Positions 23,311 through 33,395 of a stretch of DNA of 64,000 bases are shown here, one piece after another. Made by a program: the position numbers and the translations under genes. The stretch covers positions 62,001-126,000 of the forward strand of contig JAYKKM010000192.1 in assembly GCA_035772405.1 (NCBI GenBank), in the 5' to 3' direction. The notes below the pieces were generated by a model, which did not search any database, had not been told where the DNA came from, and worked only from the letters and a program-made list of their open reading frames with translations. Numbering within the stretch: the first letter of the stretch is position 1; each line of letters starts with the position of its first letter. The DNA is from Chrysogorgia sp. JL179-B06. Lineage: Eukaryota; Cnidaria; Anthozoa; Scleralcyonacea; Chrysogorgiidae.

Positions 23311-23960
23311 TATATTTATTTATTTCGCCACAAAATTAAAATTACACACAAATAAAAAAGTGACAGGTGGCTGGGGGAGAAAAACAGGGCTTTTGCCCTA
23401 ATTGACATTTTCCCCCAAACAAATTAATAAATAGTAAAGTACTTACTAGATTACAAGTAAAACATTAATAAAGAAACTTAAAGACTGGACTAATAACACT
23501 AAGTAAATAACTAATTAAAAAAGAGAAACATTTGACTATGGCAGCTGATACGATGAGAGATTATCCTTGTAGTAACACCAACTTATGTTTGAATTGACAA
23601 ACACTAATAAAGCACTTGAGTAGACTAGGTAGGCTATTCCACAAGTTGATGGTTTGCAGAAAAACATATATCTAAAATAATTTTGCTTGTGGGTGGTAAG
23701 AGCATGATAATTATTAGAGTCAACTTTTCTAGTGTTGTGAGAAGTAGATGTAAAAGGTTGACATTGATTAGACCATTTATATTTAAAAACTAGTACAATA
23801 TGTCAGACTGATCACGTCTAAATTCAAGGGGAAGAGTAAGTCTAGCGAAGTGAGTCTTTCTTTATAGGATAATTCCTGGGAGGGATAGTTATAAGTATGA
23901 ACTATAACATTTTCAATCAGTCGGCAGTAGTTTACAGTGTATGGAGACCAGATGTGGCTT
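23311..23960 (-). mobile_element. degenerate non-LTR RT 3' end
   Basis: On the minus strand WSPYTVNYCRLIENVIVHTY and SYKERLTSLDLLFPL resemble the RT C-terminal region (VWSP......IE, SY.ERL..L.L). The rest is full of stops; the UTR side holds GGGCAAAAGCCC-type sequence and a TATTTATTTATTT end near 23315. Confidence 0.5.
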
Positions 23961-25140
23961 TAAGAGAAACGCCCTGCAACAATGAATATGACCAGTCTGG
24001 TGAGATAGCAACAGTGGGATTGGAAGAAAGGGTATCTACAGTTTGACTGAAGGGTGGTAGGAACCAACCAGAGGTGACAACAGTTGTTGACCGCCCATTT
24101 CTCGCAAATTTTCTGCCTTGATTATGTATTTTTATATAAAGTATAGAAACAATATTCAAATCATAAATTACAAGAATAGAAATTACAAATGTTCATATAC
24201 AATGCTAGGAAAACCACAACAGCAATCGCCAATTACTGCAGATCCATCACTGCAATAATACAACAACAAAAACTACATACAACTATGATAACAAATAATA
24301 CGAAAAAGCCAAAAAGGAGACTAACCTATTATCCAAACACCGACAGAATTTATGCTAATATGTTTGACTAAATTCAGTATATCCGCCTTACTTCGTCAAA
24401 TTTGTAAACGCCGTTAAGGTGATCCAATTCTTAACGACGATTTTTAATGCAACATGTGCCACAACAAAATTTGGTTAGAAATCACAAAAGGCATATTACA
24501 CATATAATTTGTTGTGATAAAAATCATCCTTAAAAGTCGTCCAGTATAAAATCGGCTTTAAACCCATTTTAAACAGGCTATGCTATATAAGTTACCCCTG
24601 ACTAGAAGTATATATTTAGCAGTGGTGCAATCTTCAAACATGTGAATTAAAGAAAACATTGTCCGGTAAACACTTTTTGACCTAAGTTAATCAATTAAAC
24701 AGATGTTTTCCGACTTTGTGTAACCGCCGACACATCTCATGCTTGTTGCTTTCTAGTCCTTCTAACATCGAAGGATATCAGATATGTTGGGAATATTTGT
24801 CAAGGAATTAGCAAGGGCTTGCACATTTGAGCAGCATTCTATTGCTTATTCTGCAAAACAGCTTTCTTATTTCTATGGTGCCAAATCCTCCCACTGCCTC
24901 ATGAAGAGTTTTACCAATGTGCGAGGCAATCTCAACCTCCAAATTGTAAAAAAGTATGAGAATCGAGCTAATAATTAAAATTTTTAAAGTTTCTAGTGGG
25001 GAAAATCATTATAAACACGTATATACTCAGTCTCAGATGATTCTATTTTTTATTGTGAGAATCTAGCAATTCATTAGCGAAACCCAAATGATCAGTGAAA
25101 ACGTCACAGAATATTAATAAATACTAACGAAAGCTGTATA
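23961..25140. other. no recognisable gene
   Basis: AT-rich. Short frames only (for example 24189-24371 and 24784-24978), none with a family signature. Confidence 0.35.
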
Positions 25141-25314
25141 TTGTAATATATCTTGTCAGCTGAAAATCTCATCTTCATACACTTTTTGCTGTTAAAGTTG
25201 ACGGAAATTACGTCAAATCGGGCATCTGTAAAGAGGTTTTCATGTCGACAGATTACTTTTAACAGCAAAAAAGTGTATGAAGATGACATTTTCAGCTGAC
25301 AAGATATATTACAA
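25141..25314. mobile_element. palindromic MITE
   Basis: Arms of about 58 bp: TTGTAATATATCTTGTCAGC at the left pairs with its complement ending at 25314; inner block CTTCATACACTTTTTGCTGT pairs likewise. Spacer of about 55 bp. Frames across it are shadows of the fold-back. Confidence 0.8.
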
Positions 25315-25373
25315 TTTATCTCAGGATAATCCATAGATTACAAATATGTTAAATCCCCACAGACGTTATAGGC

Positions 25374-25831
25374 ACTTTAAAGAGTGAGTGTCAACCATCG
25401 CGCATTGCACGTTTGTGTTTATCTTTCCGTACGATATCAAAGTGTTTTGAAGTGCTTTGATGTGGTATAAATACTAGGAAATTCGCCGAGTCTTTTCAAA
25501 AAACCCTACAGAGGCTTTCTTATTCATCCACAATCCAAAGACTTGGAACCTGATTTTTTTTTTAACCTCGTCACTTGGTCTTCCATGCTTCGCGTCAGTG
25601 AAGGCTGACATAATTCGAAACGAAAGTCAAGAAAACGTCGAGTTTTGTGAAAAATGCAGAAATAATTACTTTCTAAGGTATATCTTCTTTCAATTAAAAG
25701 AAAAAATGAATAAGTTATATCAAGGATTGGCAAGATATTTACGGATGCAGTTCACCAAGGGGGGAATTTCGTGCTTCGAAAAATGGCCGGCCGAGCTGCA
25801 ATGCGTCACGGTTGACACTCACTCTTTAAAG
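25374..25831. mobile_element. short element with CTTTAAAGAGTGAGTGTCAA ends
   Basis: Left CTTTAAAGAGTGAGTGTCAA and right inverse copy (25810-25831) are perfect over 22 bp and remain similar further in (GCGCATTGCA against TGCAATGCGTC). Total 458 bp, no coding capacity: a MITE or deleted DNA transposon. Confidence 0.75.
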
Positions 25832-26563
25832 GGGGTTGAAATTTTTCATTCGGTTTTTGAAATAGCTTTGCAGTAGGAATTGATTGAACAAAGTAACATT
25901 ATTTTTCTCTAATCTGGCAATGGTTTGTCCAATCACATCAAGTGCATCCAGGCCAAGGCATTGCTGACTAAAAAGAAGTTCCAAAAGCGTGATACAAAAC
26001 CTTTAATGGACATTAAAGCATTAAATCATTGGGTAAATGATGAATAGATCTGGAAGCCGGGTACTTTTTTCACTTACACATTTTCTCATAAAACATCTGA
26101 TCTGAAACCTACAGCATTCGATTCCCCAGATTCAAGTGTTCAATTTCGATATAGAATTGATTTAAATCGGACAAAAAACACAACGCCTGTCCTTCGGCTG
26201 TCCATTCCGCCTTCATGACTGATCTCTCAGTGTTTCTCTCATCTTTGTTACGTCACTATGTGCCGGTAAGCAATGGCAAAAACAGAATAAATGAAAGCTG
26301 TATCAGGCAGAAATGGGTTAGTCATGATTATTGTATTTTAAATTCTTGATTGTTAAGGACAAACCATTATTACTCGGGCTACCCTGTGGTAGTATAAGTC
26401 TAGATTTCGGCTTCATTTCTGTGTTTGTCGCGTCGTCGTTTTTTTTTATTCAGTGTGGGTTAAAAATATATCTTTAACCCAAGCGATATAAATTACAATC
26501 ATCTAAACTGACGGGTTGATGGAAATGGGTTAAAACAATTGTAATTTACTGTGTGGCAATTGA
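25832..26563. other. left flank of the Polinton, no gene recognised
   Basis: AT-rich. The final six bases, 26558-26563 (AATTGA), are the left copy of the Polinton target-site duplication. Confidence 0.5.
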
Positions 26564-27266
26564 AGTAGTATAGAGAGTAGGGCTGCGAGCTCACCAATGT
26601 CAACCGTAATATAAATACCAAAACATCACCAAATTTATGCCAAGTCGCGACTCGACAAATTTGGCGATGTTTCGGTATTTACGTTTACGGTTAACATTGA
26701 TAAGCTCGTAGCCCCATTCTATACTATAGCAATCATTAATCAAGCTAGACACCCCTCACGTTTTCTACTCAATTGATGTCAAACACACGCGAGACTAACG
26801 AGACAATACCAAATTTATACCAAATCACGATTTTGCTTAATTTGGTGTTATTTCAGTCACATTTTAAAAAATAGAAAGTGTCGTTTAAAAATTTTCGCAA
26901 ATAGAAAGTGTCGTTTCAACATTTTCACAAATTTGTCAAATCACATTTAGGAAAAATAGAGAGTGTCGTTTCAACATTTTCACAAATTTATGTCAAATCA
27001 CGTTTAGGAAAATAGTCGTTTCAACATTTTCACAAATTTATGTCAAATCACGTTTAGGAAAATAGTCGTTTAAACACTTTTACAAATTTATGTATCGTAA
27101 AAGTGTCTCACGCGTGATAAAATTGCCACCTGTTATGCAAATTAGATTATTGCCACCTGTTAATAATAGATTAGTCCGTTTGTTCACTATTTTCAGTGTT
27201 TGTCGTCTCACTTTTAAAATGGTGATCGTACACATACTTCGACGTTGTGATTCCTCCCGACAACAA
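26564..27266. repeat. Polinton left terminal inverted repeat
   Basis: About 703 bp, matching the right repeat 43162-44008 in inverse orientation. Contains an inner 50-bp palindromic segment near the tip (CCAAATTTATGCCAAGTCGC and its near-complement), and four to five units of a roughly 50-bp minisatellite (GTCGTTTCAACATTTTCACA) at about 26870-27090. Its inner end lies 16 bp from the polymerase stop codon. Confidence 0.93.
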
Positions 27267-27281
27267 ACCACATCGCAGTGT

Positions 27282-30200
27282 TTAAGAGGTGTCAGTGGGT
27301 GTGTCTCTCACTACAATGTTTTTGTGGCCATACGCGTAGGAGTCAATACCATTTTCTAAAAGGTATCGTTTATCATCGAAGCAGGATAGCGATACTTTAT
27401 TAATTTCATAGCTACCTAGCTGATGTTTGACACTTCTAATGGTCTTCATTGTGTGCCGCAATTGTTTCTGCTCAAGTAACGCACTTTTGTAGTCTTCGTG
27501 TCTGATTACCTTTTTAATTATATTCTTTCTAATACCTTTAGCAGTTTTCCCACCACCCCCATCCTCTTTCAAATAGCTATACATTTTACTACGCAACCCG
27601 ACGAACTCAAGAATTGGCGTTCCAGCGCACTCGTCTTTCATCTTCCCAATAACTTTCTTATTCTCCTTAAAAGCGAATGGGTTGTCTGCAGGGTAATCAC
27701 TATTGTCAAACTTTTCGCGCTCCATCATGAAGTCGGAATAAACGTCGTCAGTTTTAATTGTGTACAGCAGACTGTCGGTGTCAGTGAAGTGTAATCTGCA
27801 AGTGTTGCTAGAGTACTTTTTCATAATATAATTATAGTGAAAATCATACATCAGCGTTTTGCTCAAGTCTAGTATGCACATACCCACATATGCAGGTCGA
27901 TTTAGTGTCAGCGTTTCTTTAACTTTATGGACAGCGACTAAGTTCTCGCTAAATATCTTGAAAGACACGAACGTCGGCTTCGAGACAAGCTTTTTAAATT
28001 TCCTCCCAGTGGTCACTAATCTTACGTCCACACGCTTCCTCAAGTTTTCCATTGTTTTTCCAAACACACTGTTGTTCATTAACTTGAAGAAGTCCTTCTC
28101 AAAAGCGTTCTTAGCCACAGTTCTTTTGACTGTGTTGAAGTCGATGTACTTGCCCAACCACTTGGACTGATCAAATTGTAGGACCCTATGCACCTTTTTG
28201 ATTTTCAATCCAAGATCTGTGTACAACTGCAGATTTCTATAGTGACACACGTACTTTTTTTTGTCCATCAAATTAGTCACCAGCTTCTTCACACCACCAA
28301 CACTCACATTAAACTTATTTTTGATTTTCGTGCAGTACTCCGACAACATGTCAACAGTTATCTCCATCTTCTCAGGAGCCAGTGGGTAATCGTTATGTAG
28401 GTTATGCAAATGGTTTGGATACTCCAAGTCGACTTCAAGCAGTAAGCCCTTTTTACTATTGTTGTGATAGTCGCATAGATTAACCTTTTCTATTTCTTTC
28501 TTAGTCAACTATTTAAAACCACCCGTAGGTAGACTTTGGCTCATTGCCCATCCGTACAAATTGTTGGCATCAAGGTACATCAAATACTTCGACTCTTGCG
28601 TTTTATCATACCCCTCCATGTACTTATTATTCGCCACGCCATGTCTGTTGCATATGTAGCTCACACCACCACGCATACCCATTTCTACGAACTGAAACAT
28701 GTCAATGTCAGACAATAATTCGAGTTCCACTCCAGTCATCTTCAACATGGCATCCCAAGCCAACCCAGGCGACGTGAAATAGTGACACGGGTCTAGTTTA
28801 TACTCGCGATGACATGTCTTTCTAAAGTTCTCAAAAACGTCAGCGAGCAAGAGCACATCACTTTTCAAATACAGGTCGTGATACCCACCCATACTTTCAA
28901 CGTCAAAGTAGTCCCACACGTCGCAAGCGCGTTCATGCATTTCTTCCGTAATATCTTCATCGTTCAGAATACTGTAAAAGTCCTTTTTGGAGGGTAGCTC
29001 GCGTTCATCGAATTTTTCAAAGGAGTCCATATAGTCATAGGGGTAGACTCCCTTTCTTGTCATAAGTGCCAACCCGTCGTCACGAAACACTTCTGACGTG
29101 TATTTGAAAGCGTCTCTTGGTAGGTTCTTCACCAAGTTGTCTAGACTCGAACCCATAACTGAAAGCTGTCCAAGAATACCAAGTTTTTTCCAAGCATGAA
29201 CGCCATGTACTTCTCCATGTTGTTCGGTATCACATTTATGTCTTGACCAAACTTACCAATCTCCTGCATAATGAAATGGCTATCGTAGCCGCGTAAGTTA
29301 TGAAAGATCACAGGGATTTTGTCAGTCAACTTAAAGTTCACGTTACAATCGCGATGTGCAGACCCTCTGTACTTGCCTGACACGTGACAGTGGTCTCTCA
29401 CTCTAACGTCAGCGTACTCAACACTGCAAATATGGCAACTCTTAGCCTCGTCAAAGTTCTTCTTATCGGCATCAGTTAGTATCATTTCTTTGTTAAAGTG
29501 ACTCTCAGATTTCTAACATCTCCCCAATGAACTTGTTAACTGCATTTTCACCGCGATACACTTTTACTGGCTTACTGTACTCGTTGTCGTAGCAACAAAC
29601 TAATTTGTACCCATAACCGCAGTCAACGTGCCTCTGGTAGGCGTTTGTGTAGCTACACTTGCTTGATGGTGTCGCTGTGTGCACCTTCTGTGTGATAGCC
29701 TCGAAGTCTGCGTACACCACAAATGGTACGTTTAGCTGTCTACTAAAATTCTCGTATTTCACTTTAGCGTCTTTTTGCGGCATTTTAATAGCTTGCTTCC
29801 CATTGATGACTAAACATACTTCCACATGGCGTTCAAGCACGTCCGCTCGGGTAAAACACTGCAGACAATACCTACAAAAGTGCTTTCTTGCCTTGTACCC
29901 TGTCTGACGGTACATGAATTTGTTGAAGTCGCGAATATACACATAATGCTTGTTGCTATCGGTAGTTATCAACAGTAGGTCCATATGGTCAGGGTACGCC
30001 TCCTTAGAAACGTACACGGGGAATGGTTGCTTATTTTCGTACCCAAAAACATTAATGCTAATATCGTTAGCCTTTTCAATCTTGTTGTAATCTTTGAGTG
30101 TGACTGCGAAGTCGATTCCGTCGTAATTCAGCTCACTGACGTGACTGGTGTACTTCGACGTTCTATCAGAGTTTTTTCCAACAGGAAACTTATGTGCTAG

Positions 30201-30911
30201 GTGACACCATCTAAAGCACTCGTTGTCATCCCCATTATTTACGTTTATCAAGCCCTTCATACTATTGCGCAGCTCCTTTGGTAACGCAATGTAGCTACTT
30301 CCATTCAAAGGTCTATAAATAGCAATGTTAACGTAGTGTGCGTCTATTTTGTCGATAGTCCATCCAGACCCCTCAGATAACCACCCAGCTATCCGCGTCA
30401 AGATCTGTTCCGATCCACGATTGGCAACACCTTCAATATCATGCTCGTTAATGACGACGAACGTCTCGCTGTTAAAGTAAGCAGTTTTATATGTGGTCTT
30501 ATCGAGTTCTAGGACTTTCTCAAAATTGACCTTAACTGTCTCTACCACTTTCATCCCATTAGTCTCACCTAGTTCACGTCTCAAAAGGCTAGTGACAGCG
30601 CTTCTACTACCATTTACCTGATTGATGTCTCTAGCGTCAATTACCTCAACTCCATAGGACCTTGTGAACCCTCTCAGTGCTCGATCTAATAGCTGCGTCG
30701 ATGATGCGTCACTATGGTCTTCAACTGTGGGTTGTGTTTCTTGGTCTCCAAAAAAGCCGTGAACGTTGGTCGCTCTATCTGTTAGTAGGTTCACAGCGGC
30801 TGCATTTGTGTAGCTACCTCGAGTCGCACCAGTTCTAACAAGTTTCTTATGCGTCCGCCCACCAACCTCGACTCGTCTTTTTGTCAGTGAGGTTTTCACA
30901 GTCCGACTCAT
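27282..30911 (-). pseudogene. PolB: protein-primed DNA polymerase B, three lesions
   Basis: Replicative polymerase of the element, about 1,200 codons, leftward from ATG 30911. N-terminal part 29505-30911 has a C2H2 finger (FCRYCLQCF ... H) and exonuclease motif I (VYADFEAI). The next part (29141-29485) has a CHIC ... RDHCH HNH-like insertion and exonuclease motif II (FHNLRGYDSHF). 28509-29156 has motif III (YLKSDVLLLADVFENF) and polymerase motif A (MYLDANNLYGWAM). 27282-28508 has motif B (KLMNNSVFGKTMEN) and motif C (FTDTDSLLY). Lesions: a one-base frame change at about 29490-29510, another at about 29150, and an in-frame TAG at 28509-28511. All catalytic residues are still present. Upstream TAGTATAAGTATAAG is promoter-like. 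Confidence 0.93.
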
Positions 30912-30946
30912 TGGCTTATACTTATACTACACTTTTTTTTCTTAGC

Positions 30947-31486
30947 TCACTCGTTGTAATAACGATCGCTACTTTCACACCATCCCAGCTTTGGGTACAC
31001 CACCCCAAACAGATTGTCGTCAAACTTCTCTTTCACCTTTCCGTCTTTAAGGTCTGACACCTTTTCGAGTGTCTCGAGTTGTCTTCTATGACACAACCTA
31101 ATAATGTAGTATCCGTATCTGCTAACGTTTCTACCCCTTATCAAATTGCATGAGTACAACACATTAACGACTTTCAAGAAGTCCTCTTTTATCAACTCAA
31201 GGTGCTCAAACTTCACAATGTTTCGCAGTCTCCTCCCCATCCACCAAGACCGTTTGTGAACGCTTTTTAGTCGTGTGAGTCTCATGTCACTATAACTCTG
31301 AGTGTAACCCCATTCGGTTTCGCCACACTTTGGACATGCGTACCCACCACAGTCGGTCGTGTTTTTCACAACGTCACAATCCGAGCAGTAGTAAAGCCTG
31401 GAGGTGCCTCCACACTCAATTTGCGTCTCATTCGCGATCTCATCAATTGTCAAGCCATAACTCATCTGCCTCATAAGTTTGTTCAT
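30947..31486 (-). CDS. zinc-ribbon protein, possibly VLTF3-like transcription factor
   Basis: Open frame of about 179 codons, 35 bp upstream of the polymerase gene on the same strand. N-terminal zinc ribbon: YYCSDCD, then YACPKCGETEWGY (residues about 33-65). A basic helical region follows with HKRSWWMGRRLRNI and a C-terminal YGYYIIRLCHRRQLE block. Zinc ribbon followed by a KR..HF/W-type helix and a late Y/C-rich helix recalls poxvirus late transcription factor 3 homologues of large DNA viruses; the resemblance is by eye only. If true, it would drive late genes of the element. Otherwise a Polinton-specific DNA-binding protein. Start at the second Met codon (31486), preceded by GGAGTAGTATAAGTG. 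Confidence 0.6.
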   Translation of the reverse strand: MNKLMRQMSYGLTIDEIANETQIECGGTSRLYYCSDCDVVKNTTDCGGYACPKCGETEWGYTQSYSDMRLTRLKSVHKRSWWMGRRLRNIVKFEHLELIKEDFLKVVNVLYSCNLIRGRNVSRYGYYIIRLCHRRQLETLEKVSDLKDGKVKEKFDDNLFGVVYPKLGWCESSDRYYNE

Positions 31487-31511
31487 CACTTATACTACTC
31501 CAACATTTTTT

Positions 31512-31932
31512 TTATCGAGTGAGTGCCCATACCGCTACTCCACTACCCAAGCCTAGCGTGCCAACAAACAACAATTGGTATTCCTTCATTTCCGCACTCG
31601 GTTGGTAGTAATCCGCAATCTTCGGGAGGTCAGTGAACACTCGTCCGCTGTACCATATGGTCATTACGCTTCTAAGTTCTTCCAGCGCGTGGTTTGTGTC
31701 ATTTATGTCAGCGTTAGCATCAGAGAGCTGTTGTCGCAAGCGCTGAATCTGATCTTTTTTAGCGACTTCATTTTCGTACCACATTTCTTTCGCACTGGCT
31801 AGCTGTTCCAACGCATGGTTGTGTTTTTTTATTCTCTGCTTCATAGCCTGTGTGGTTAAACTTTGAAAACATAAAGCCAGCGCCTGCAAAAGCCACTGCA
31901 TTAAATATCCCTCCAGCCACAACGCTCACCAT
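31512..31932 (-). pseudogene. coiled-coil membrane protein, frameshifted
   Basis: ATG 31932 opens a hydrophobic N-terminus (VAGGIFNAVAFAGAGFMF) that is cut by a frame change at a run of seven A near 31825-31835; the other frame carries HNHALEQLASAKEMWYENE, a long heptad-like coiled coil, and a C-terminal hydrophobic segment LLFVGTLGLGSGVAVWAL. The N-terminal membrane helix plus coiled coil with an FTDLPKIADYYQPS block recurs in Polintons as a small probable virion or membrane protein of unknown role. The lesion may be a real mutation or a homopolymer sequencing error. Confidence 0.6.
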
Positions 31933-31936
31933 TAAC

Positions 31937-32179
31937 TTACGTTGATTTGAATGGATCTGTCGGTATCCACTTTTTCGATTGCATCCATTTTACTAACAAC
32001 GTTCCTGCACCAACAGCTGCAGCAAGTTTCACTGTGCCTCTCACAGTCTCTGGTGTTCCCAATGGTTCCCCCAAAGCCTTTCTCGAAATCATACTCACTA
32101 CCACAGCGCCAGTCGTAACAAGAAGCGCGTCGTACAATTCGTTCATGAGTTCTTTTCGATCGATCGCAGCCATATACAT
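31937..32179 (-). CDS. small two-helix membrane protein
   Basis: 80 codons, intact. Two hydrophobic stretches (ALLVTTGAVVVSMI and TVKLAAAVGAGTLLVKWM) separated by a short polar loop. Ends five bases before the next leftward gene begins. ATG at 32179 or 32173; the latter lies in TATATGG, the start context shared by several genes here. Function unknown; small membrane proteins of this kind are common in Polintons and adintoviruses. Confidence 0.6.
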   Translation of the reverse strand: MYMAAIDRKELMNELYDALLVTTGAVVVSMISRKALGEPLGTPETVRGTVKLAAAVGAGTLLVKWMQSKKWIPTDPFKST

Positions 32180-32194
32180 TGTCGTGTGTTTTGT

Positions 32195-32543
32195 TCAAGA
32201 GTCAAATGTGTCTAACGCTGGACGACGAGTTCTATGACTTTCTGACGCGCTAACCATAGCAGTACTCACGGGCTCTAATCGTGTTTCTTTTTCACTGCTA
32301 ATTGTGTACCATAACGAAGCAGCAGCAATGATAACACCAAGTGTTCCAACAATATAACCATAGCTCCACTCACCACCCTGTTCTTCGTTGACTATCATTT
32401 CACGCATTTTCTTTTCTTTCGCAGCTTTCGATATCTCAGCCAACTTTTTACCAGCAGCGACACGCTTTGGGTCCTTCACCTTTAACACTTTTCACGTCAG
32501 CTGTGATCTTTGCTTCAACAGCCGTCTGTGGGTCCTCAACCAT
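32195..32543 (-). pseudogene. small membrane protein with Lys-rich N-terminus, frameshifted
   Basis: ATG 32543 begins MVEDPQTAVEAKITADVKSV, then a one-base frame change near 32485 leads into DPKRVAAGKKLAEISKAAKE, a hydrophobic segment IVGTLGVIIAAASLWYTI and a short basic tail. The DPKRVAAGK(K/R)LA block is a recurring signature of a small Polinton/adintovirus membrane protein. First gene of the leftward block after the divergent promoter region. Role unknown. Confidence 0.6.
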
Positions 32544-32677
32544 CTAATACACTATCACGTGTTATCTTACTCACAGTTGACCTCACAGTTGTCTCACAGA
32601 TGTCTCACAGTTGACCTCACAGTTCCAGACCAAACGCACTAAAAAAAATTAGGATTTTTCTCTGAAGGTATAGTATA
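32544..32677. promoter_or_regulatory. divergent promoter region with CTCACAG repeats
   Basis: Separates the leftward block (27282-32543) from the rightward pair that starts at 32678. At about 32567-32622 five copies of (C)TCACAGTTG or TCACAGATG recur every 11-12 bp. Just before the rightward ATG is TTTCTCTGAAGGTATAGTA, nearly the same as the element before the thymidine kinase gene. Confidence 0.6.
32657..32675 (+). promoter_or_regulatory. shared leader motif copy 1
   Basis: TTTCTCTGAAGGTATAGTA ends two bases before the ATG of the 229-residue gene. The same motif with one change precedes the thymidine kinase gene. Probably a core promoter; the position so close to the ATG implies a very short 5' UTR. 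Confidence 0.6.
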
Positions 32678-33367
32678 ATGACTCAAGCCGGAGAGGTTAG
32701 CGAAGCAGATCTTGTCTACATGCGGGGAAGCGACTTTATCAACGTGTCCATCCCACAAGACGCCTCTGGACCCGACGTCTTAAAAGAGTACTTGTCAATC
32801 TACAAATTGTTCGACCCCAGAGGCGAAGGGTTGTTAGTGCAAGGCAGTTCTTGGGTTTACTTTACGAAGGCTATCCACACCGCTTGGATCAATCTTCAAA
32901 AAGACGAAGCCAACAAGCTCGCTGACAGCTTAGCTAGAGTGATCCCTGTGCGGTGTTACTCACCATTCAAATACCTTATGTTAGTAAGTGATGTCTACTT
33001 GAACAACCCTCGTGAGTCCACCGCTACATTACTCGGTAACTTCCTCGAAGTGTTCGTAGCGATCGTTCTATGGAAACCATGCCCAACCAAAATCGAAGCG
33101 TGGCTAGAGCTCGCCGCGAACCGCGATGTTAACGCTTGTGTGATGGGGTGTTGCGATATAGTGAGTGCGGACGGTATCGACGACCACATAAGGTCATTTA
33201 CCCACGAGTATTCTATGAGTGGCGTAGAGGCGCACATGTGCTACCCATGTGGTACGAGCATCCGTAGTTCAACACATCGCTTGAGACATGAGAGCTCGCA
33301 GTCCCATCTTAGAAACTTAGAGCTTAAGCGACTATTTGACAACGAACGACGGTTACCACCACAATAA
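32678..33367 (+). CDS. unknown 229-residue protein with C-terminal Cys/His finger
   Basis: Intact frame, start ATG 32678 after the shared leader TTTCTCTGAAGGTATAGTA. Mostly helical-looking with no family recognised; residues about 187-210 read CYPCGTSIRSSTHRLRHESS then H, a C-x2-C ... H-x-H pattern that could bind zinc. Stop 33365-33367 is 28 bp before the thymidine kinase ATG, and both have the same leader, so the two are probably regulated together. No function is proposed. Confidence 0.7.
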   Translation: MTQAGEVSEADLVYMRGSDFINVSIPQDASGPDVLKEYLSIYKLFDPRGEGLLVQGSSWVYFTKAIHTAWINLQKDEANKLADSLARVIPVRCYSPFKYLMLVSDVYLNNPRESTATLLGNFLEVFVAIVLWKPCPTKIEAWLELAANRDVNACVMGCCDIVSADGIDDHIRSFTHEYSMSGVEAHMCYPCGTSIRSSTHRLRHESSQSHLRNLELKRLFDNERRLPPQ

Positions 33368-33373
33368 AAAATA

Positions 33374-33392
33374 TTTCTCTGGAGGTATAGTA
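33374..33392 (+). promoter_or_regulatory. shared leader motif copy 2
   Basis: TTTCTCTGGAGGTATAGTA, one mismatch from copy 1, ends three bases before the kinase ATG at 33396. Confidence 0.6.
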
Positions 33393-33395
33393 ACC

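Noticed and set aside
27498..30200. Several plus-strand frames opposite the polymerase
   Set aside because: They are shadows of the PolB reading frame on the other strand.
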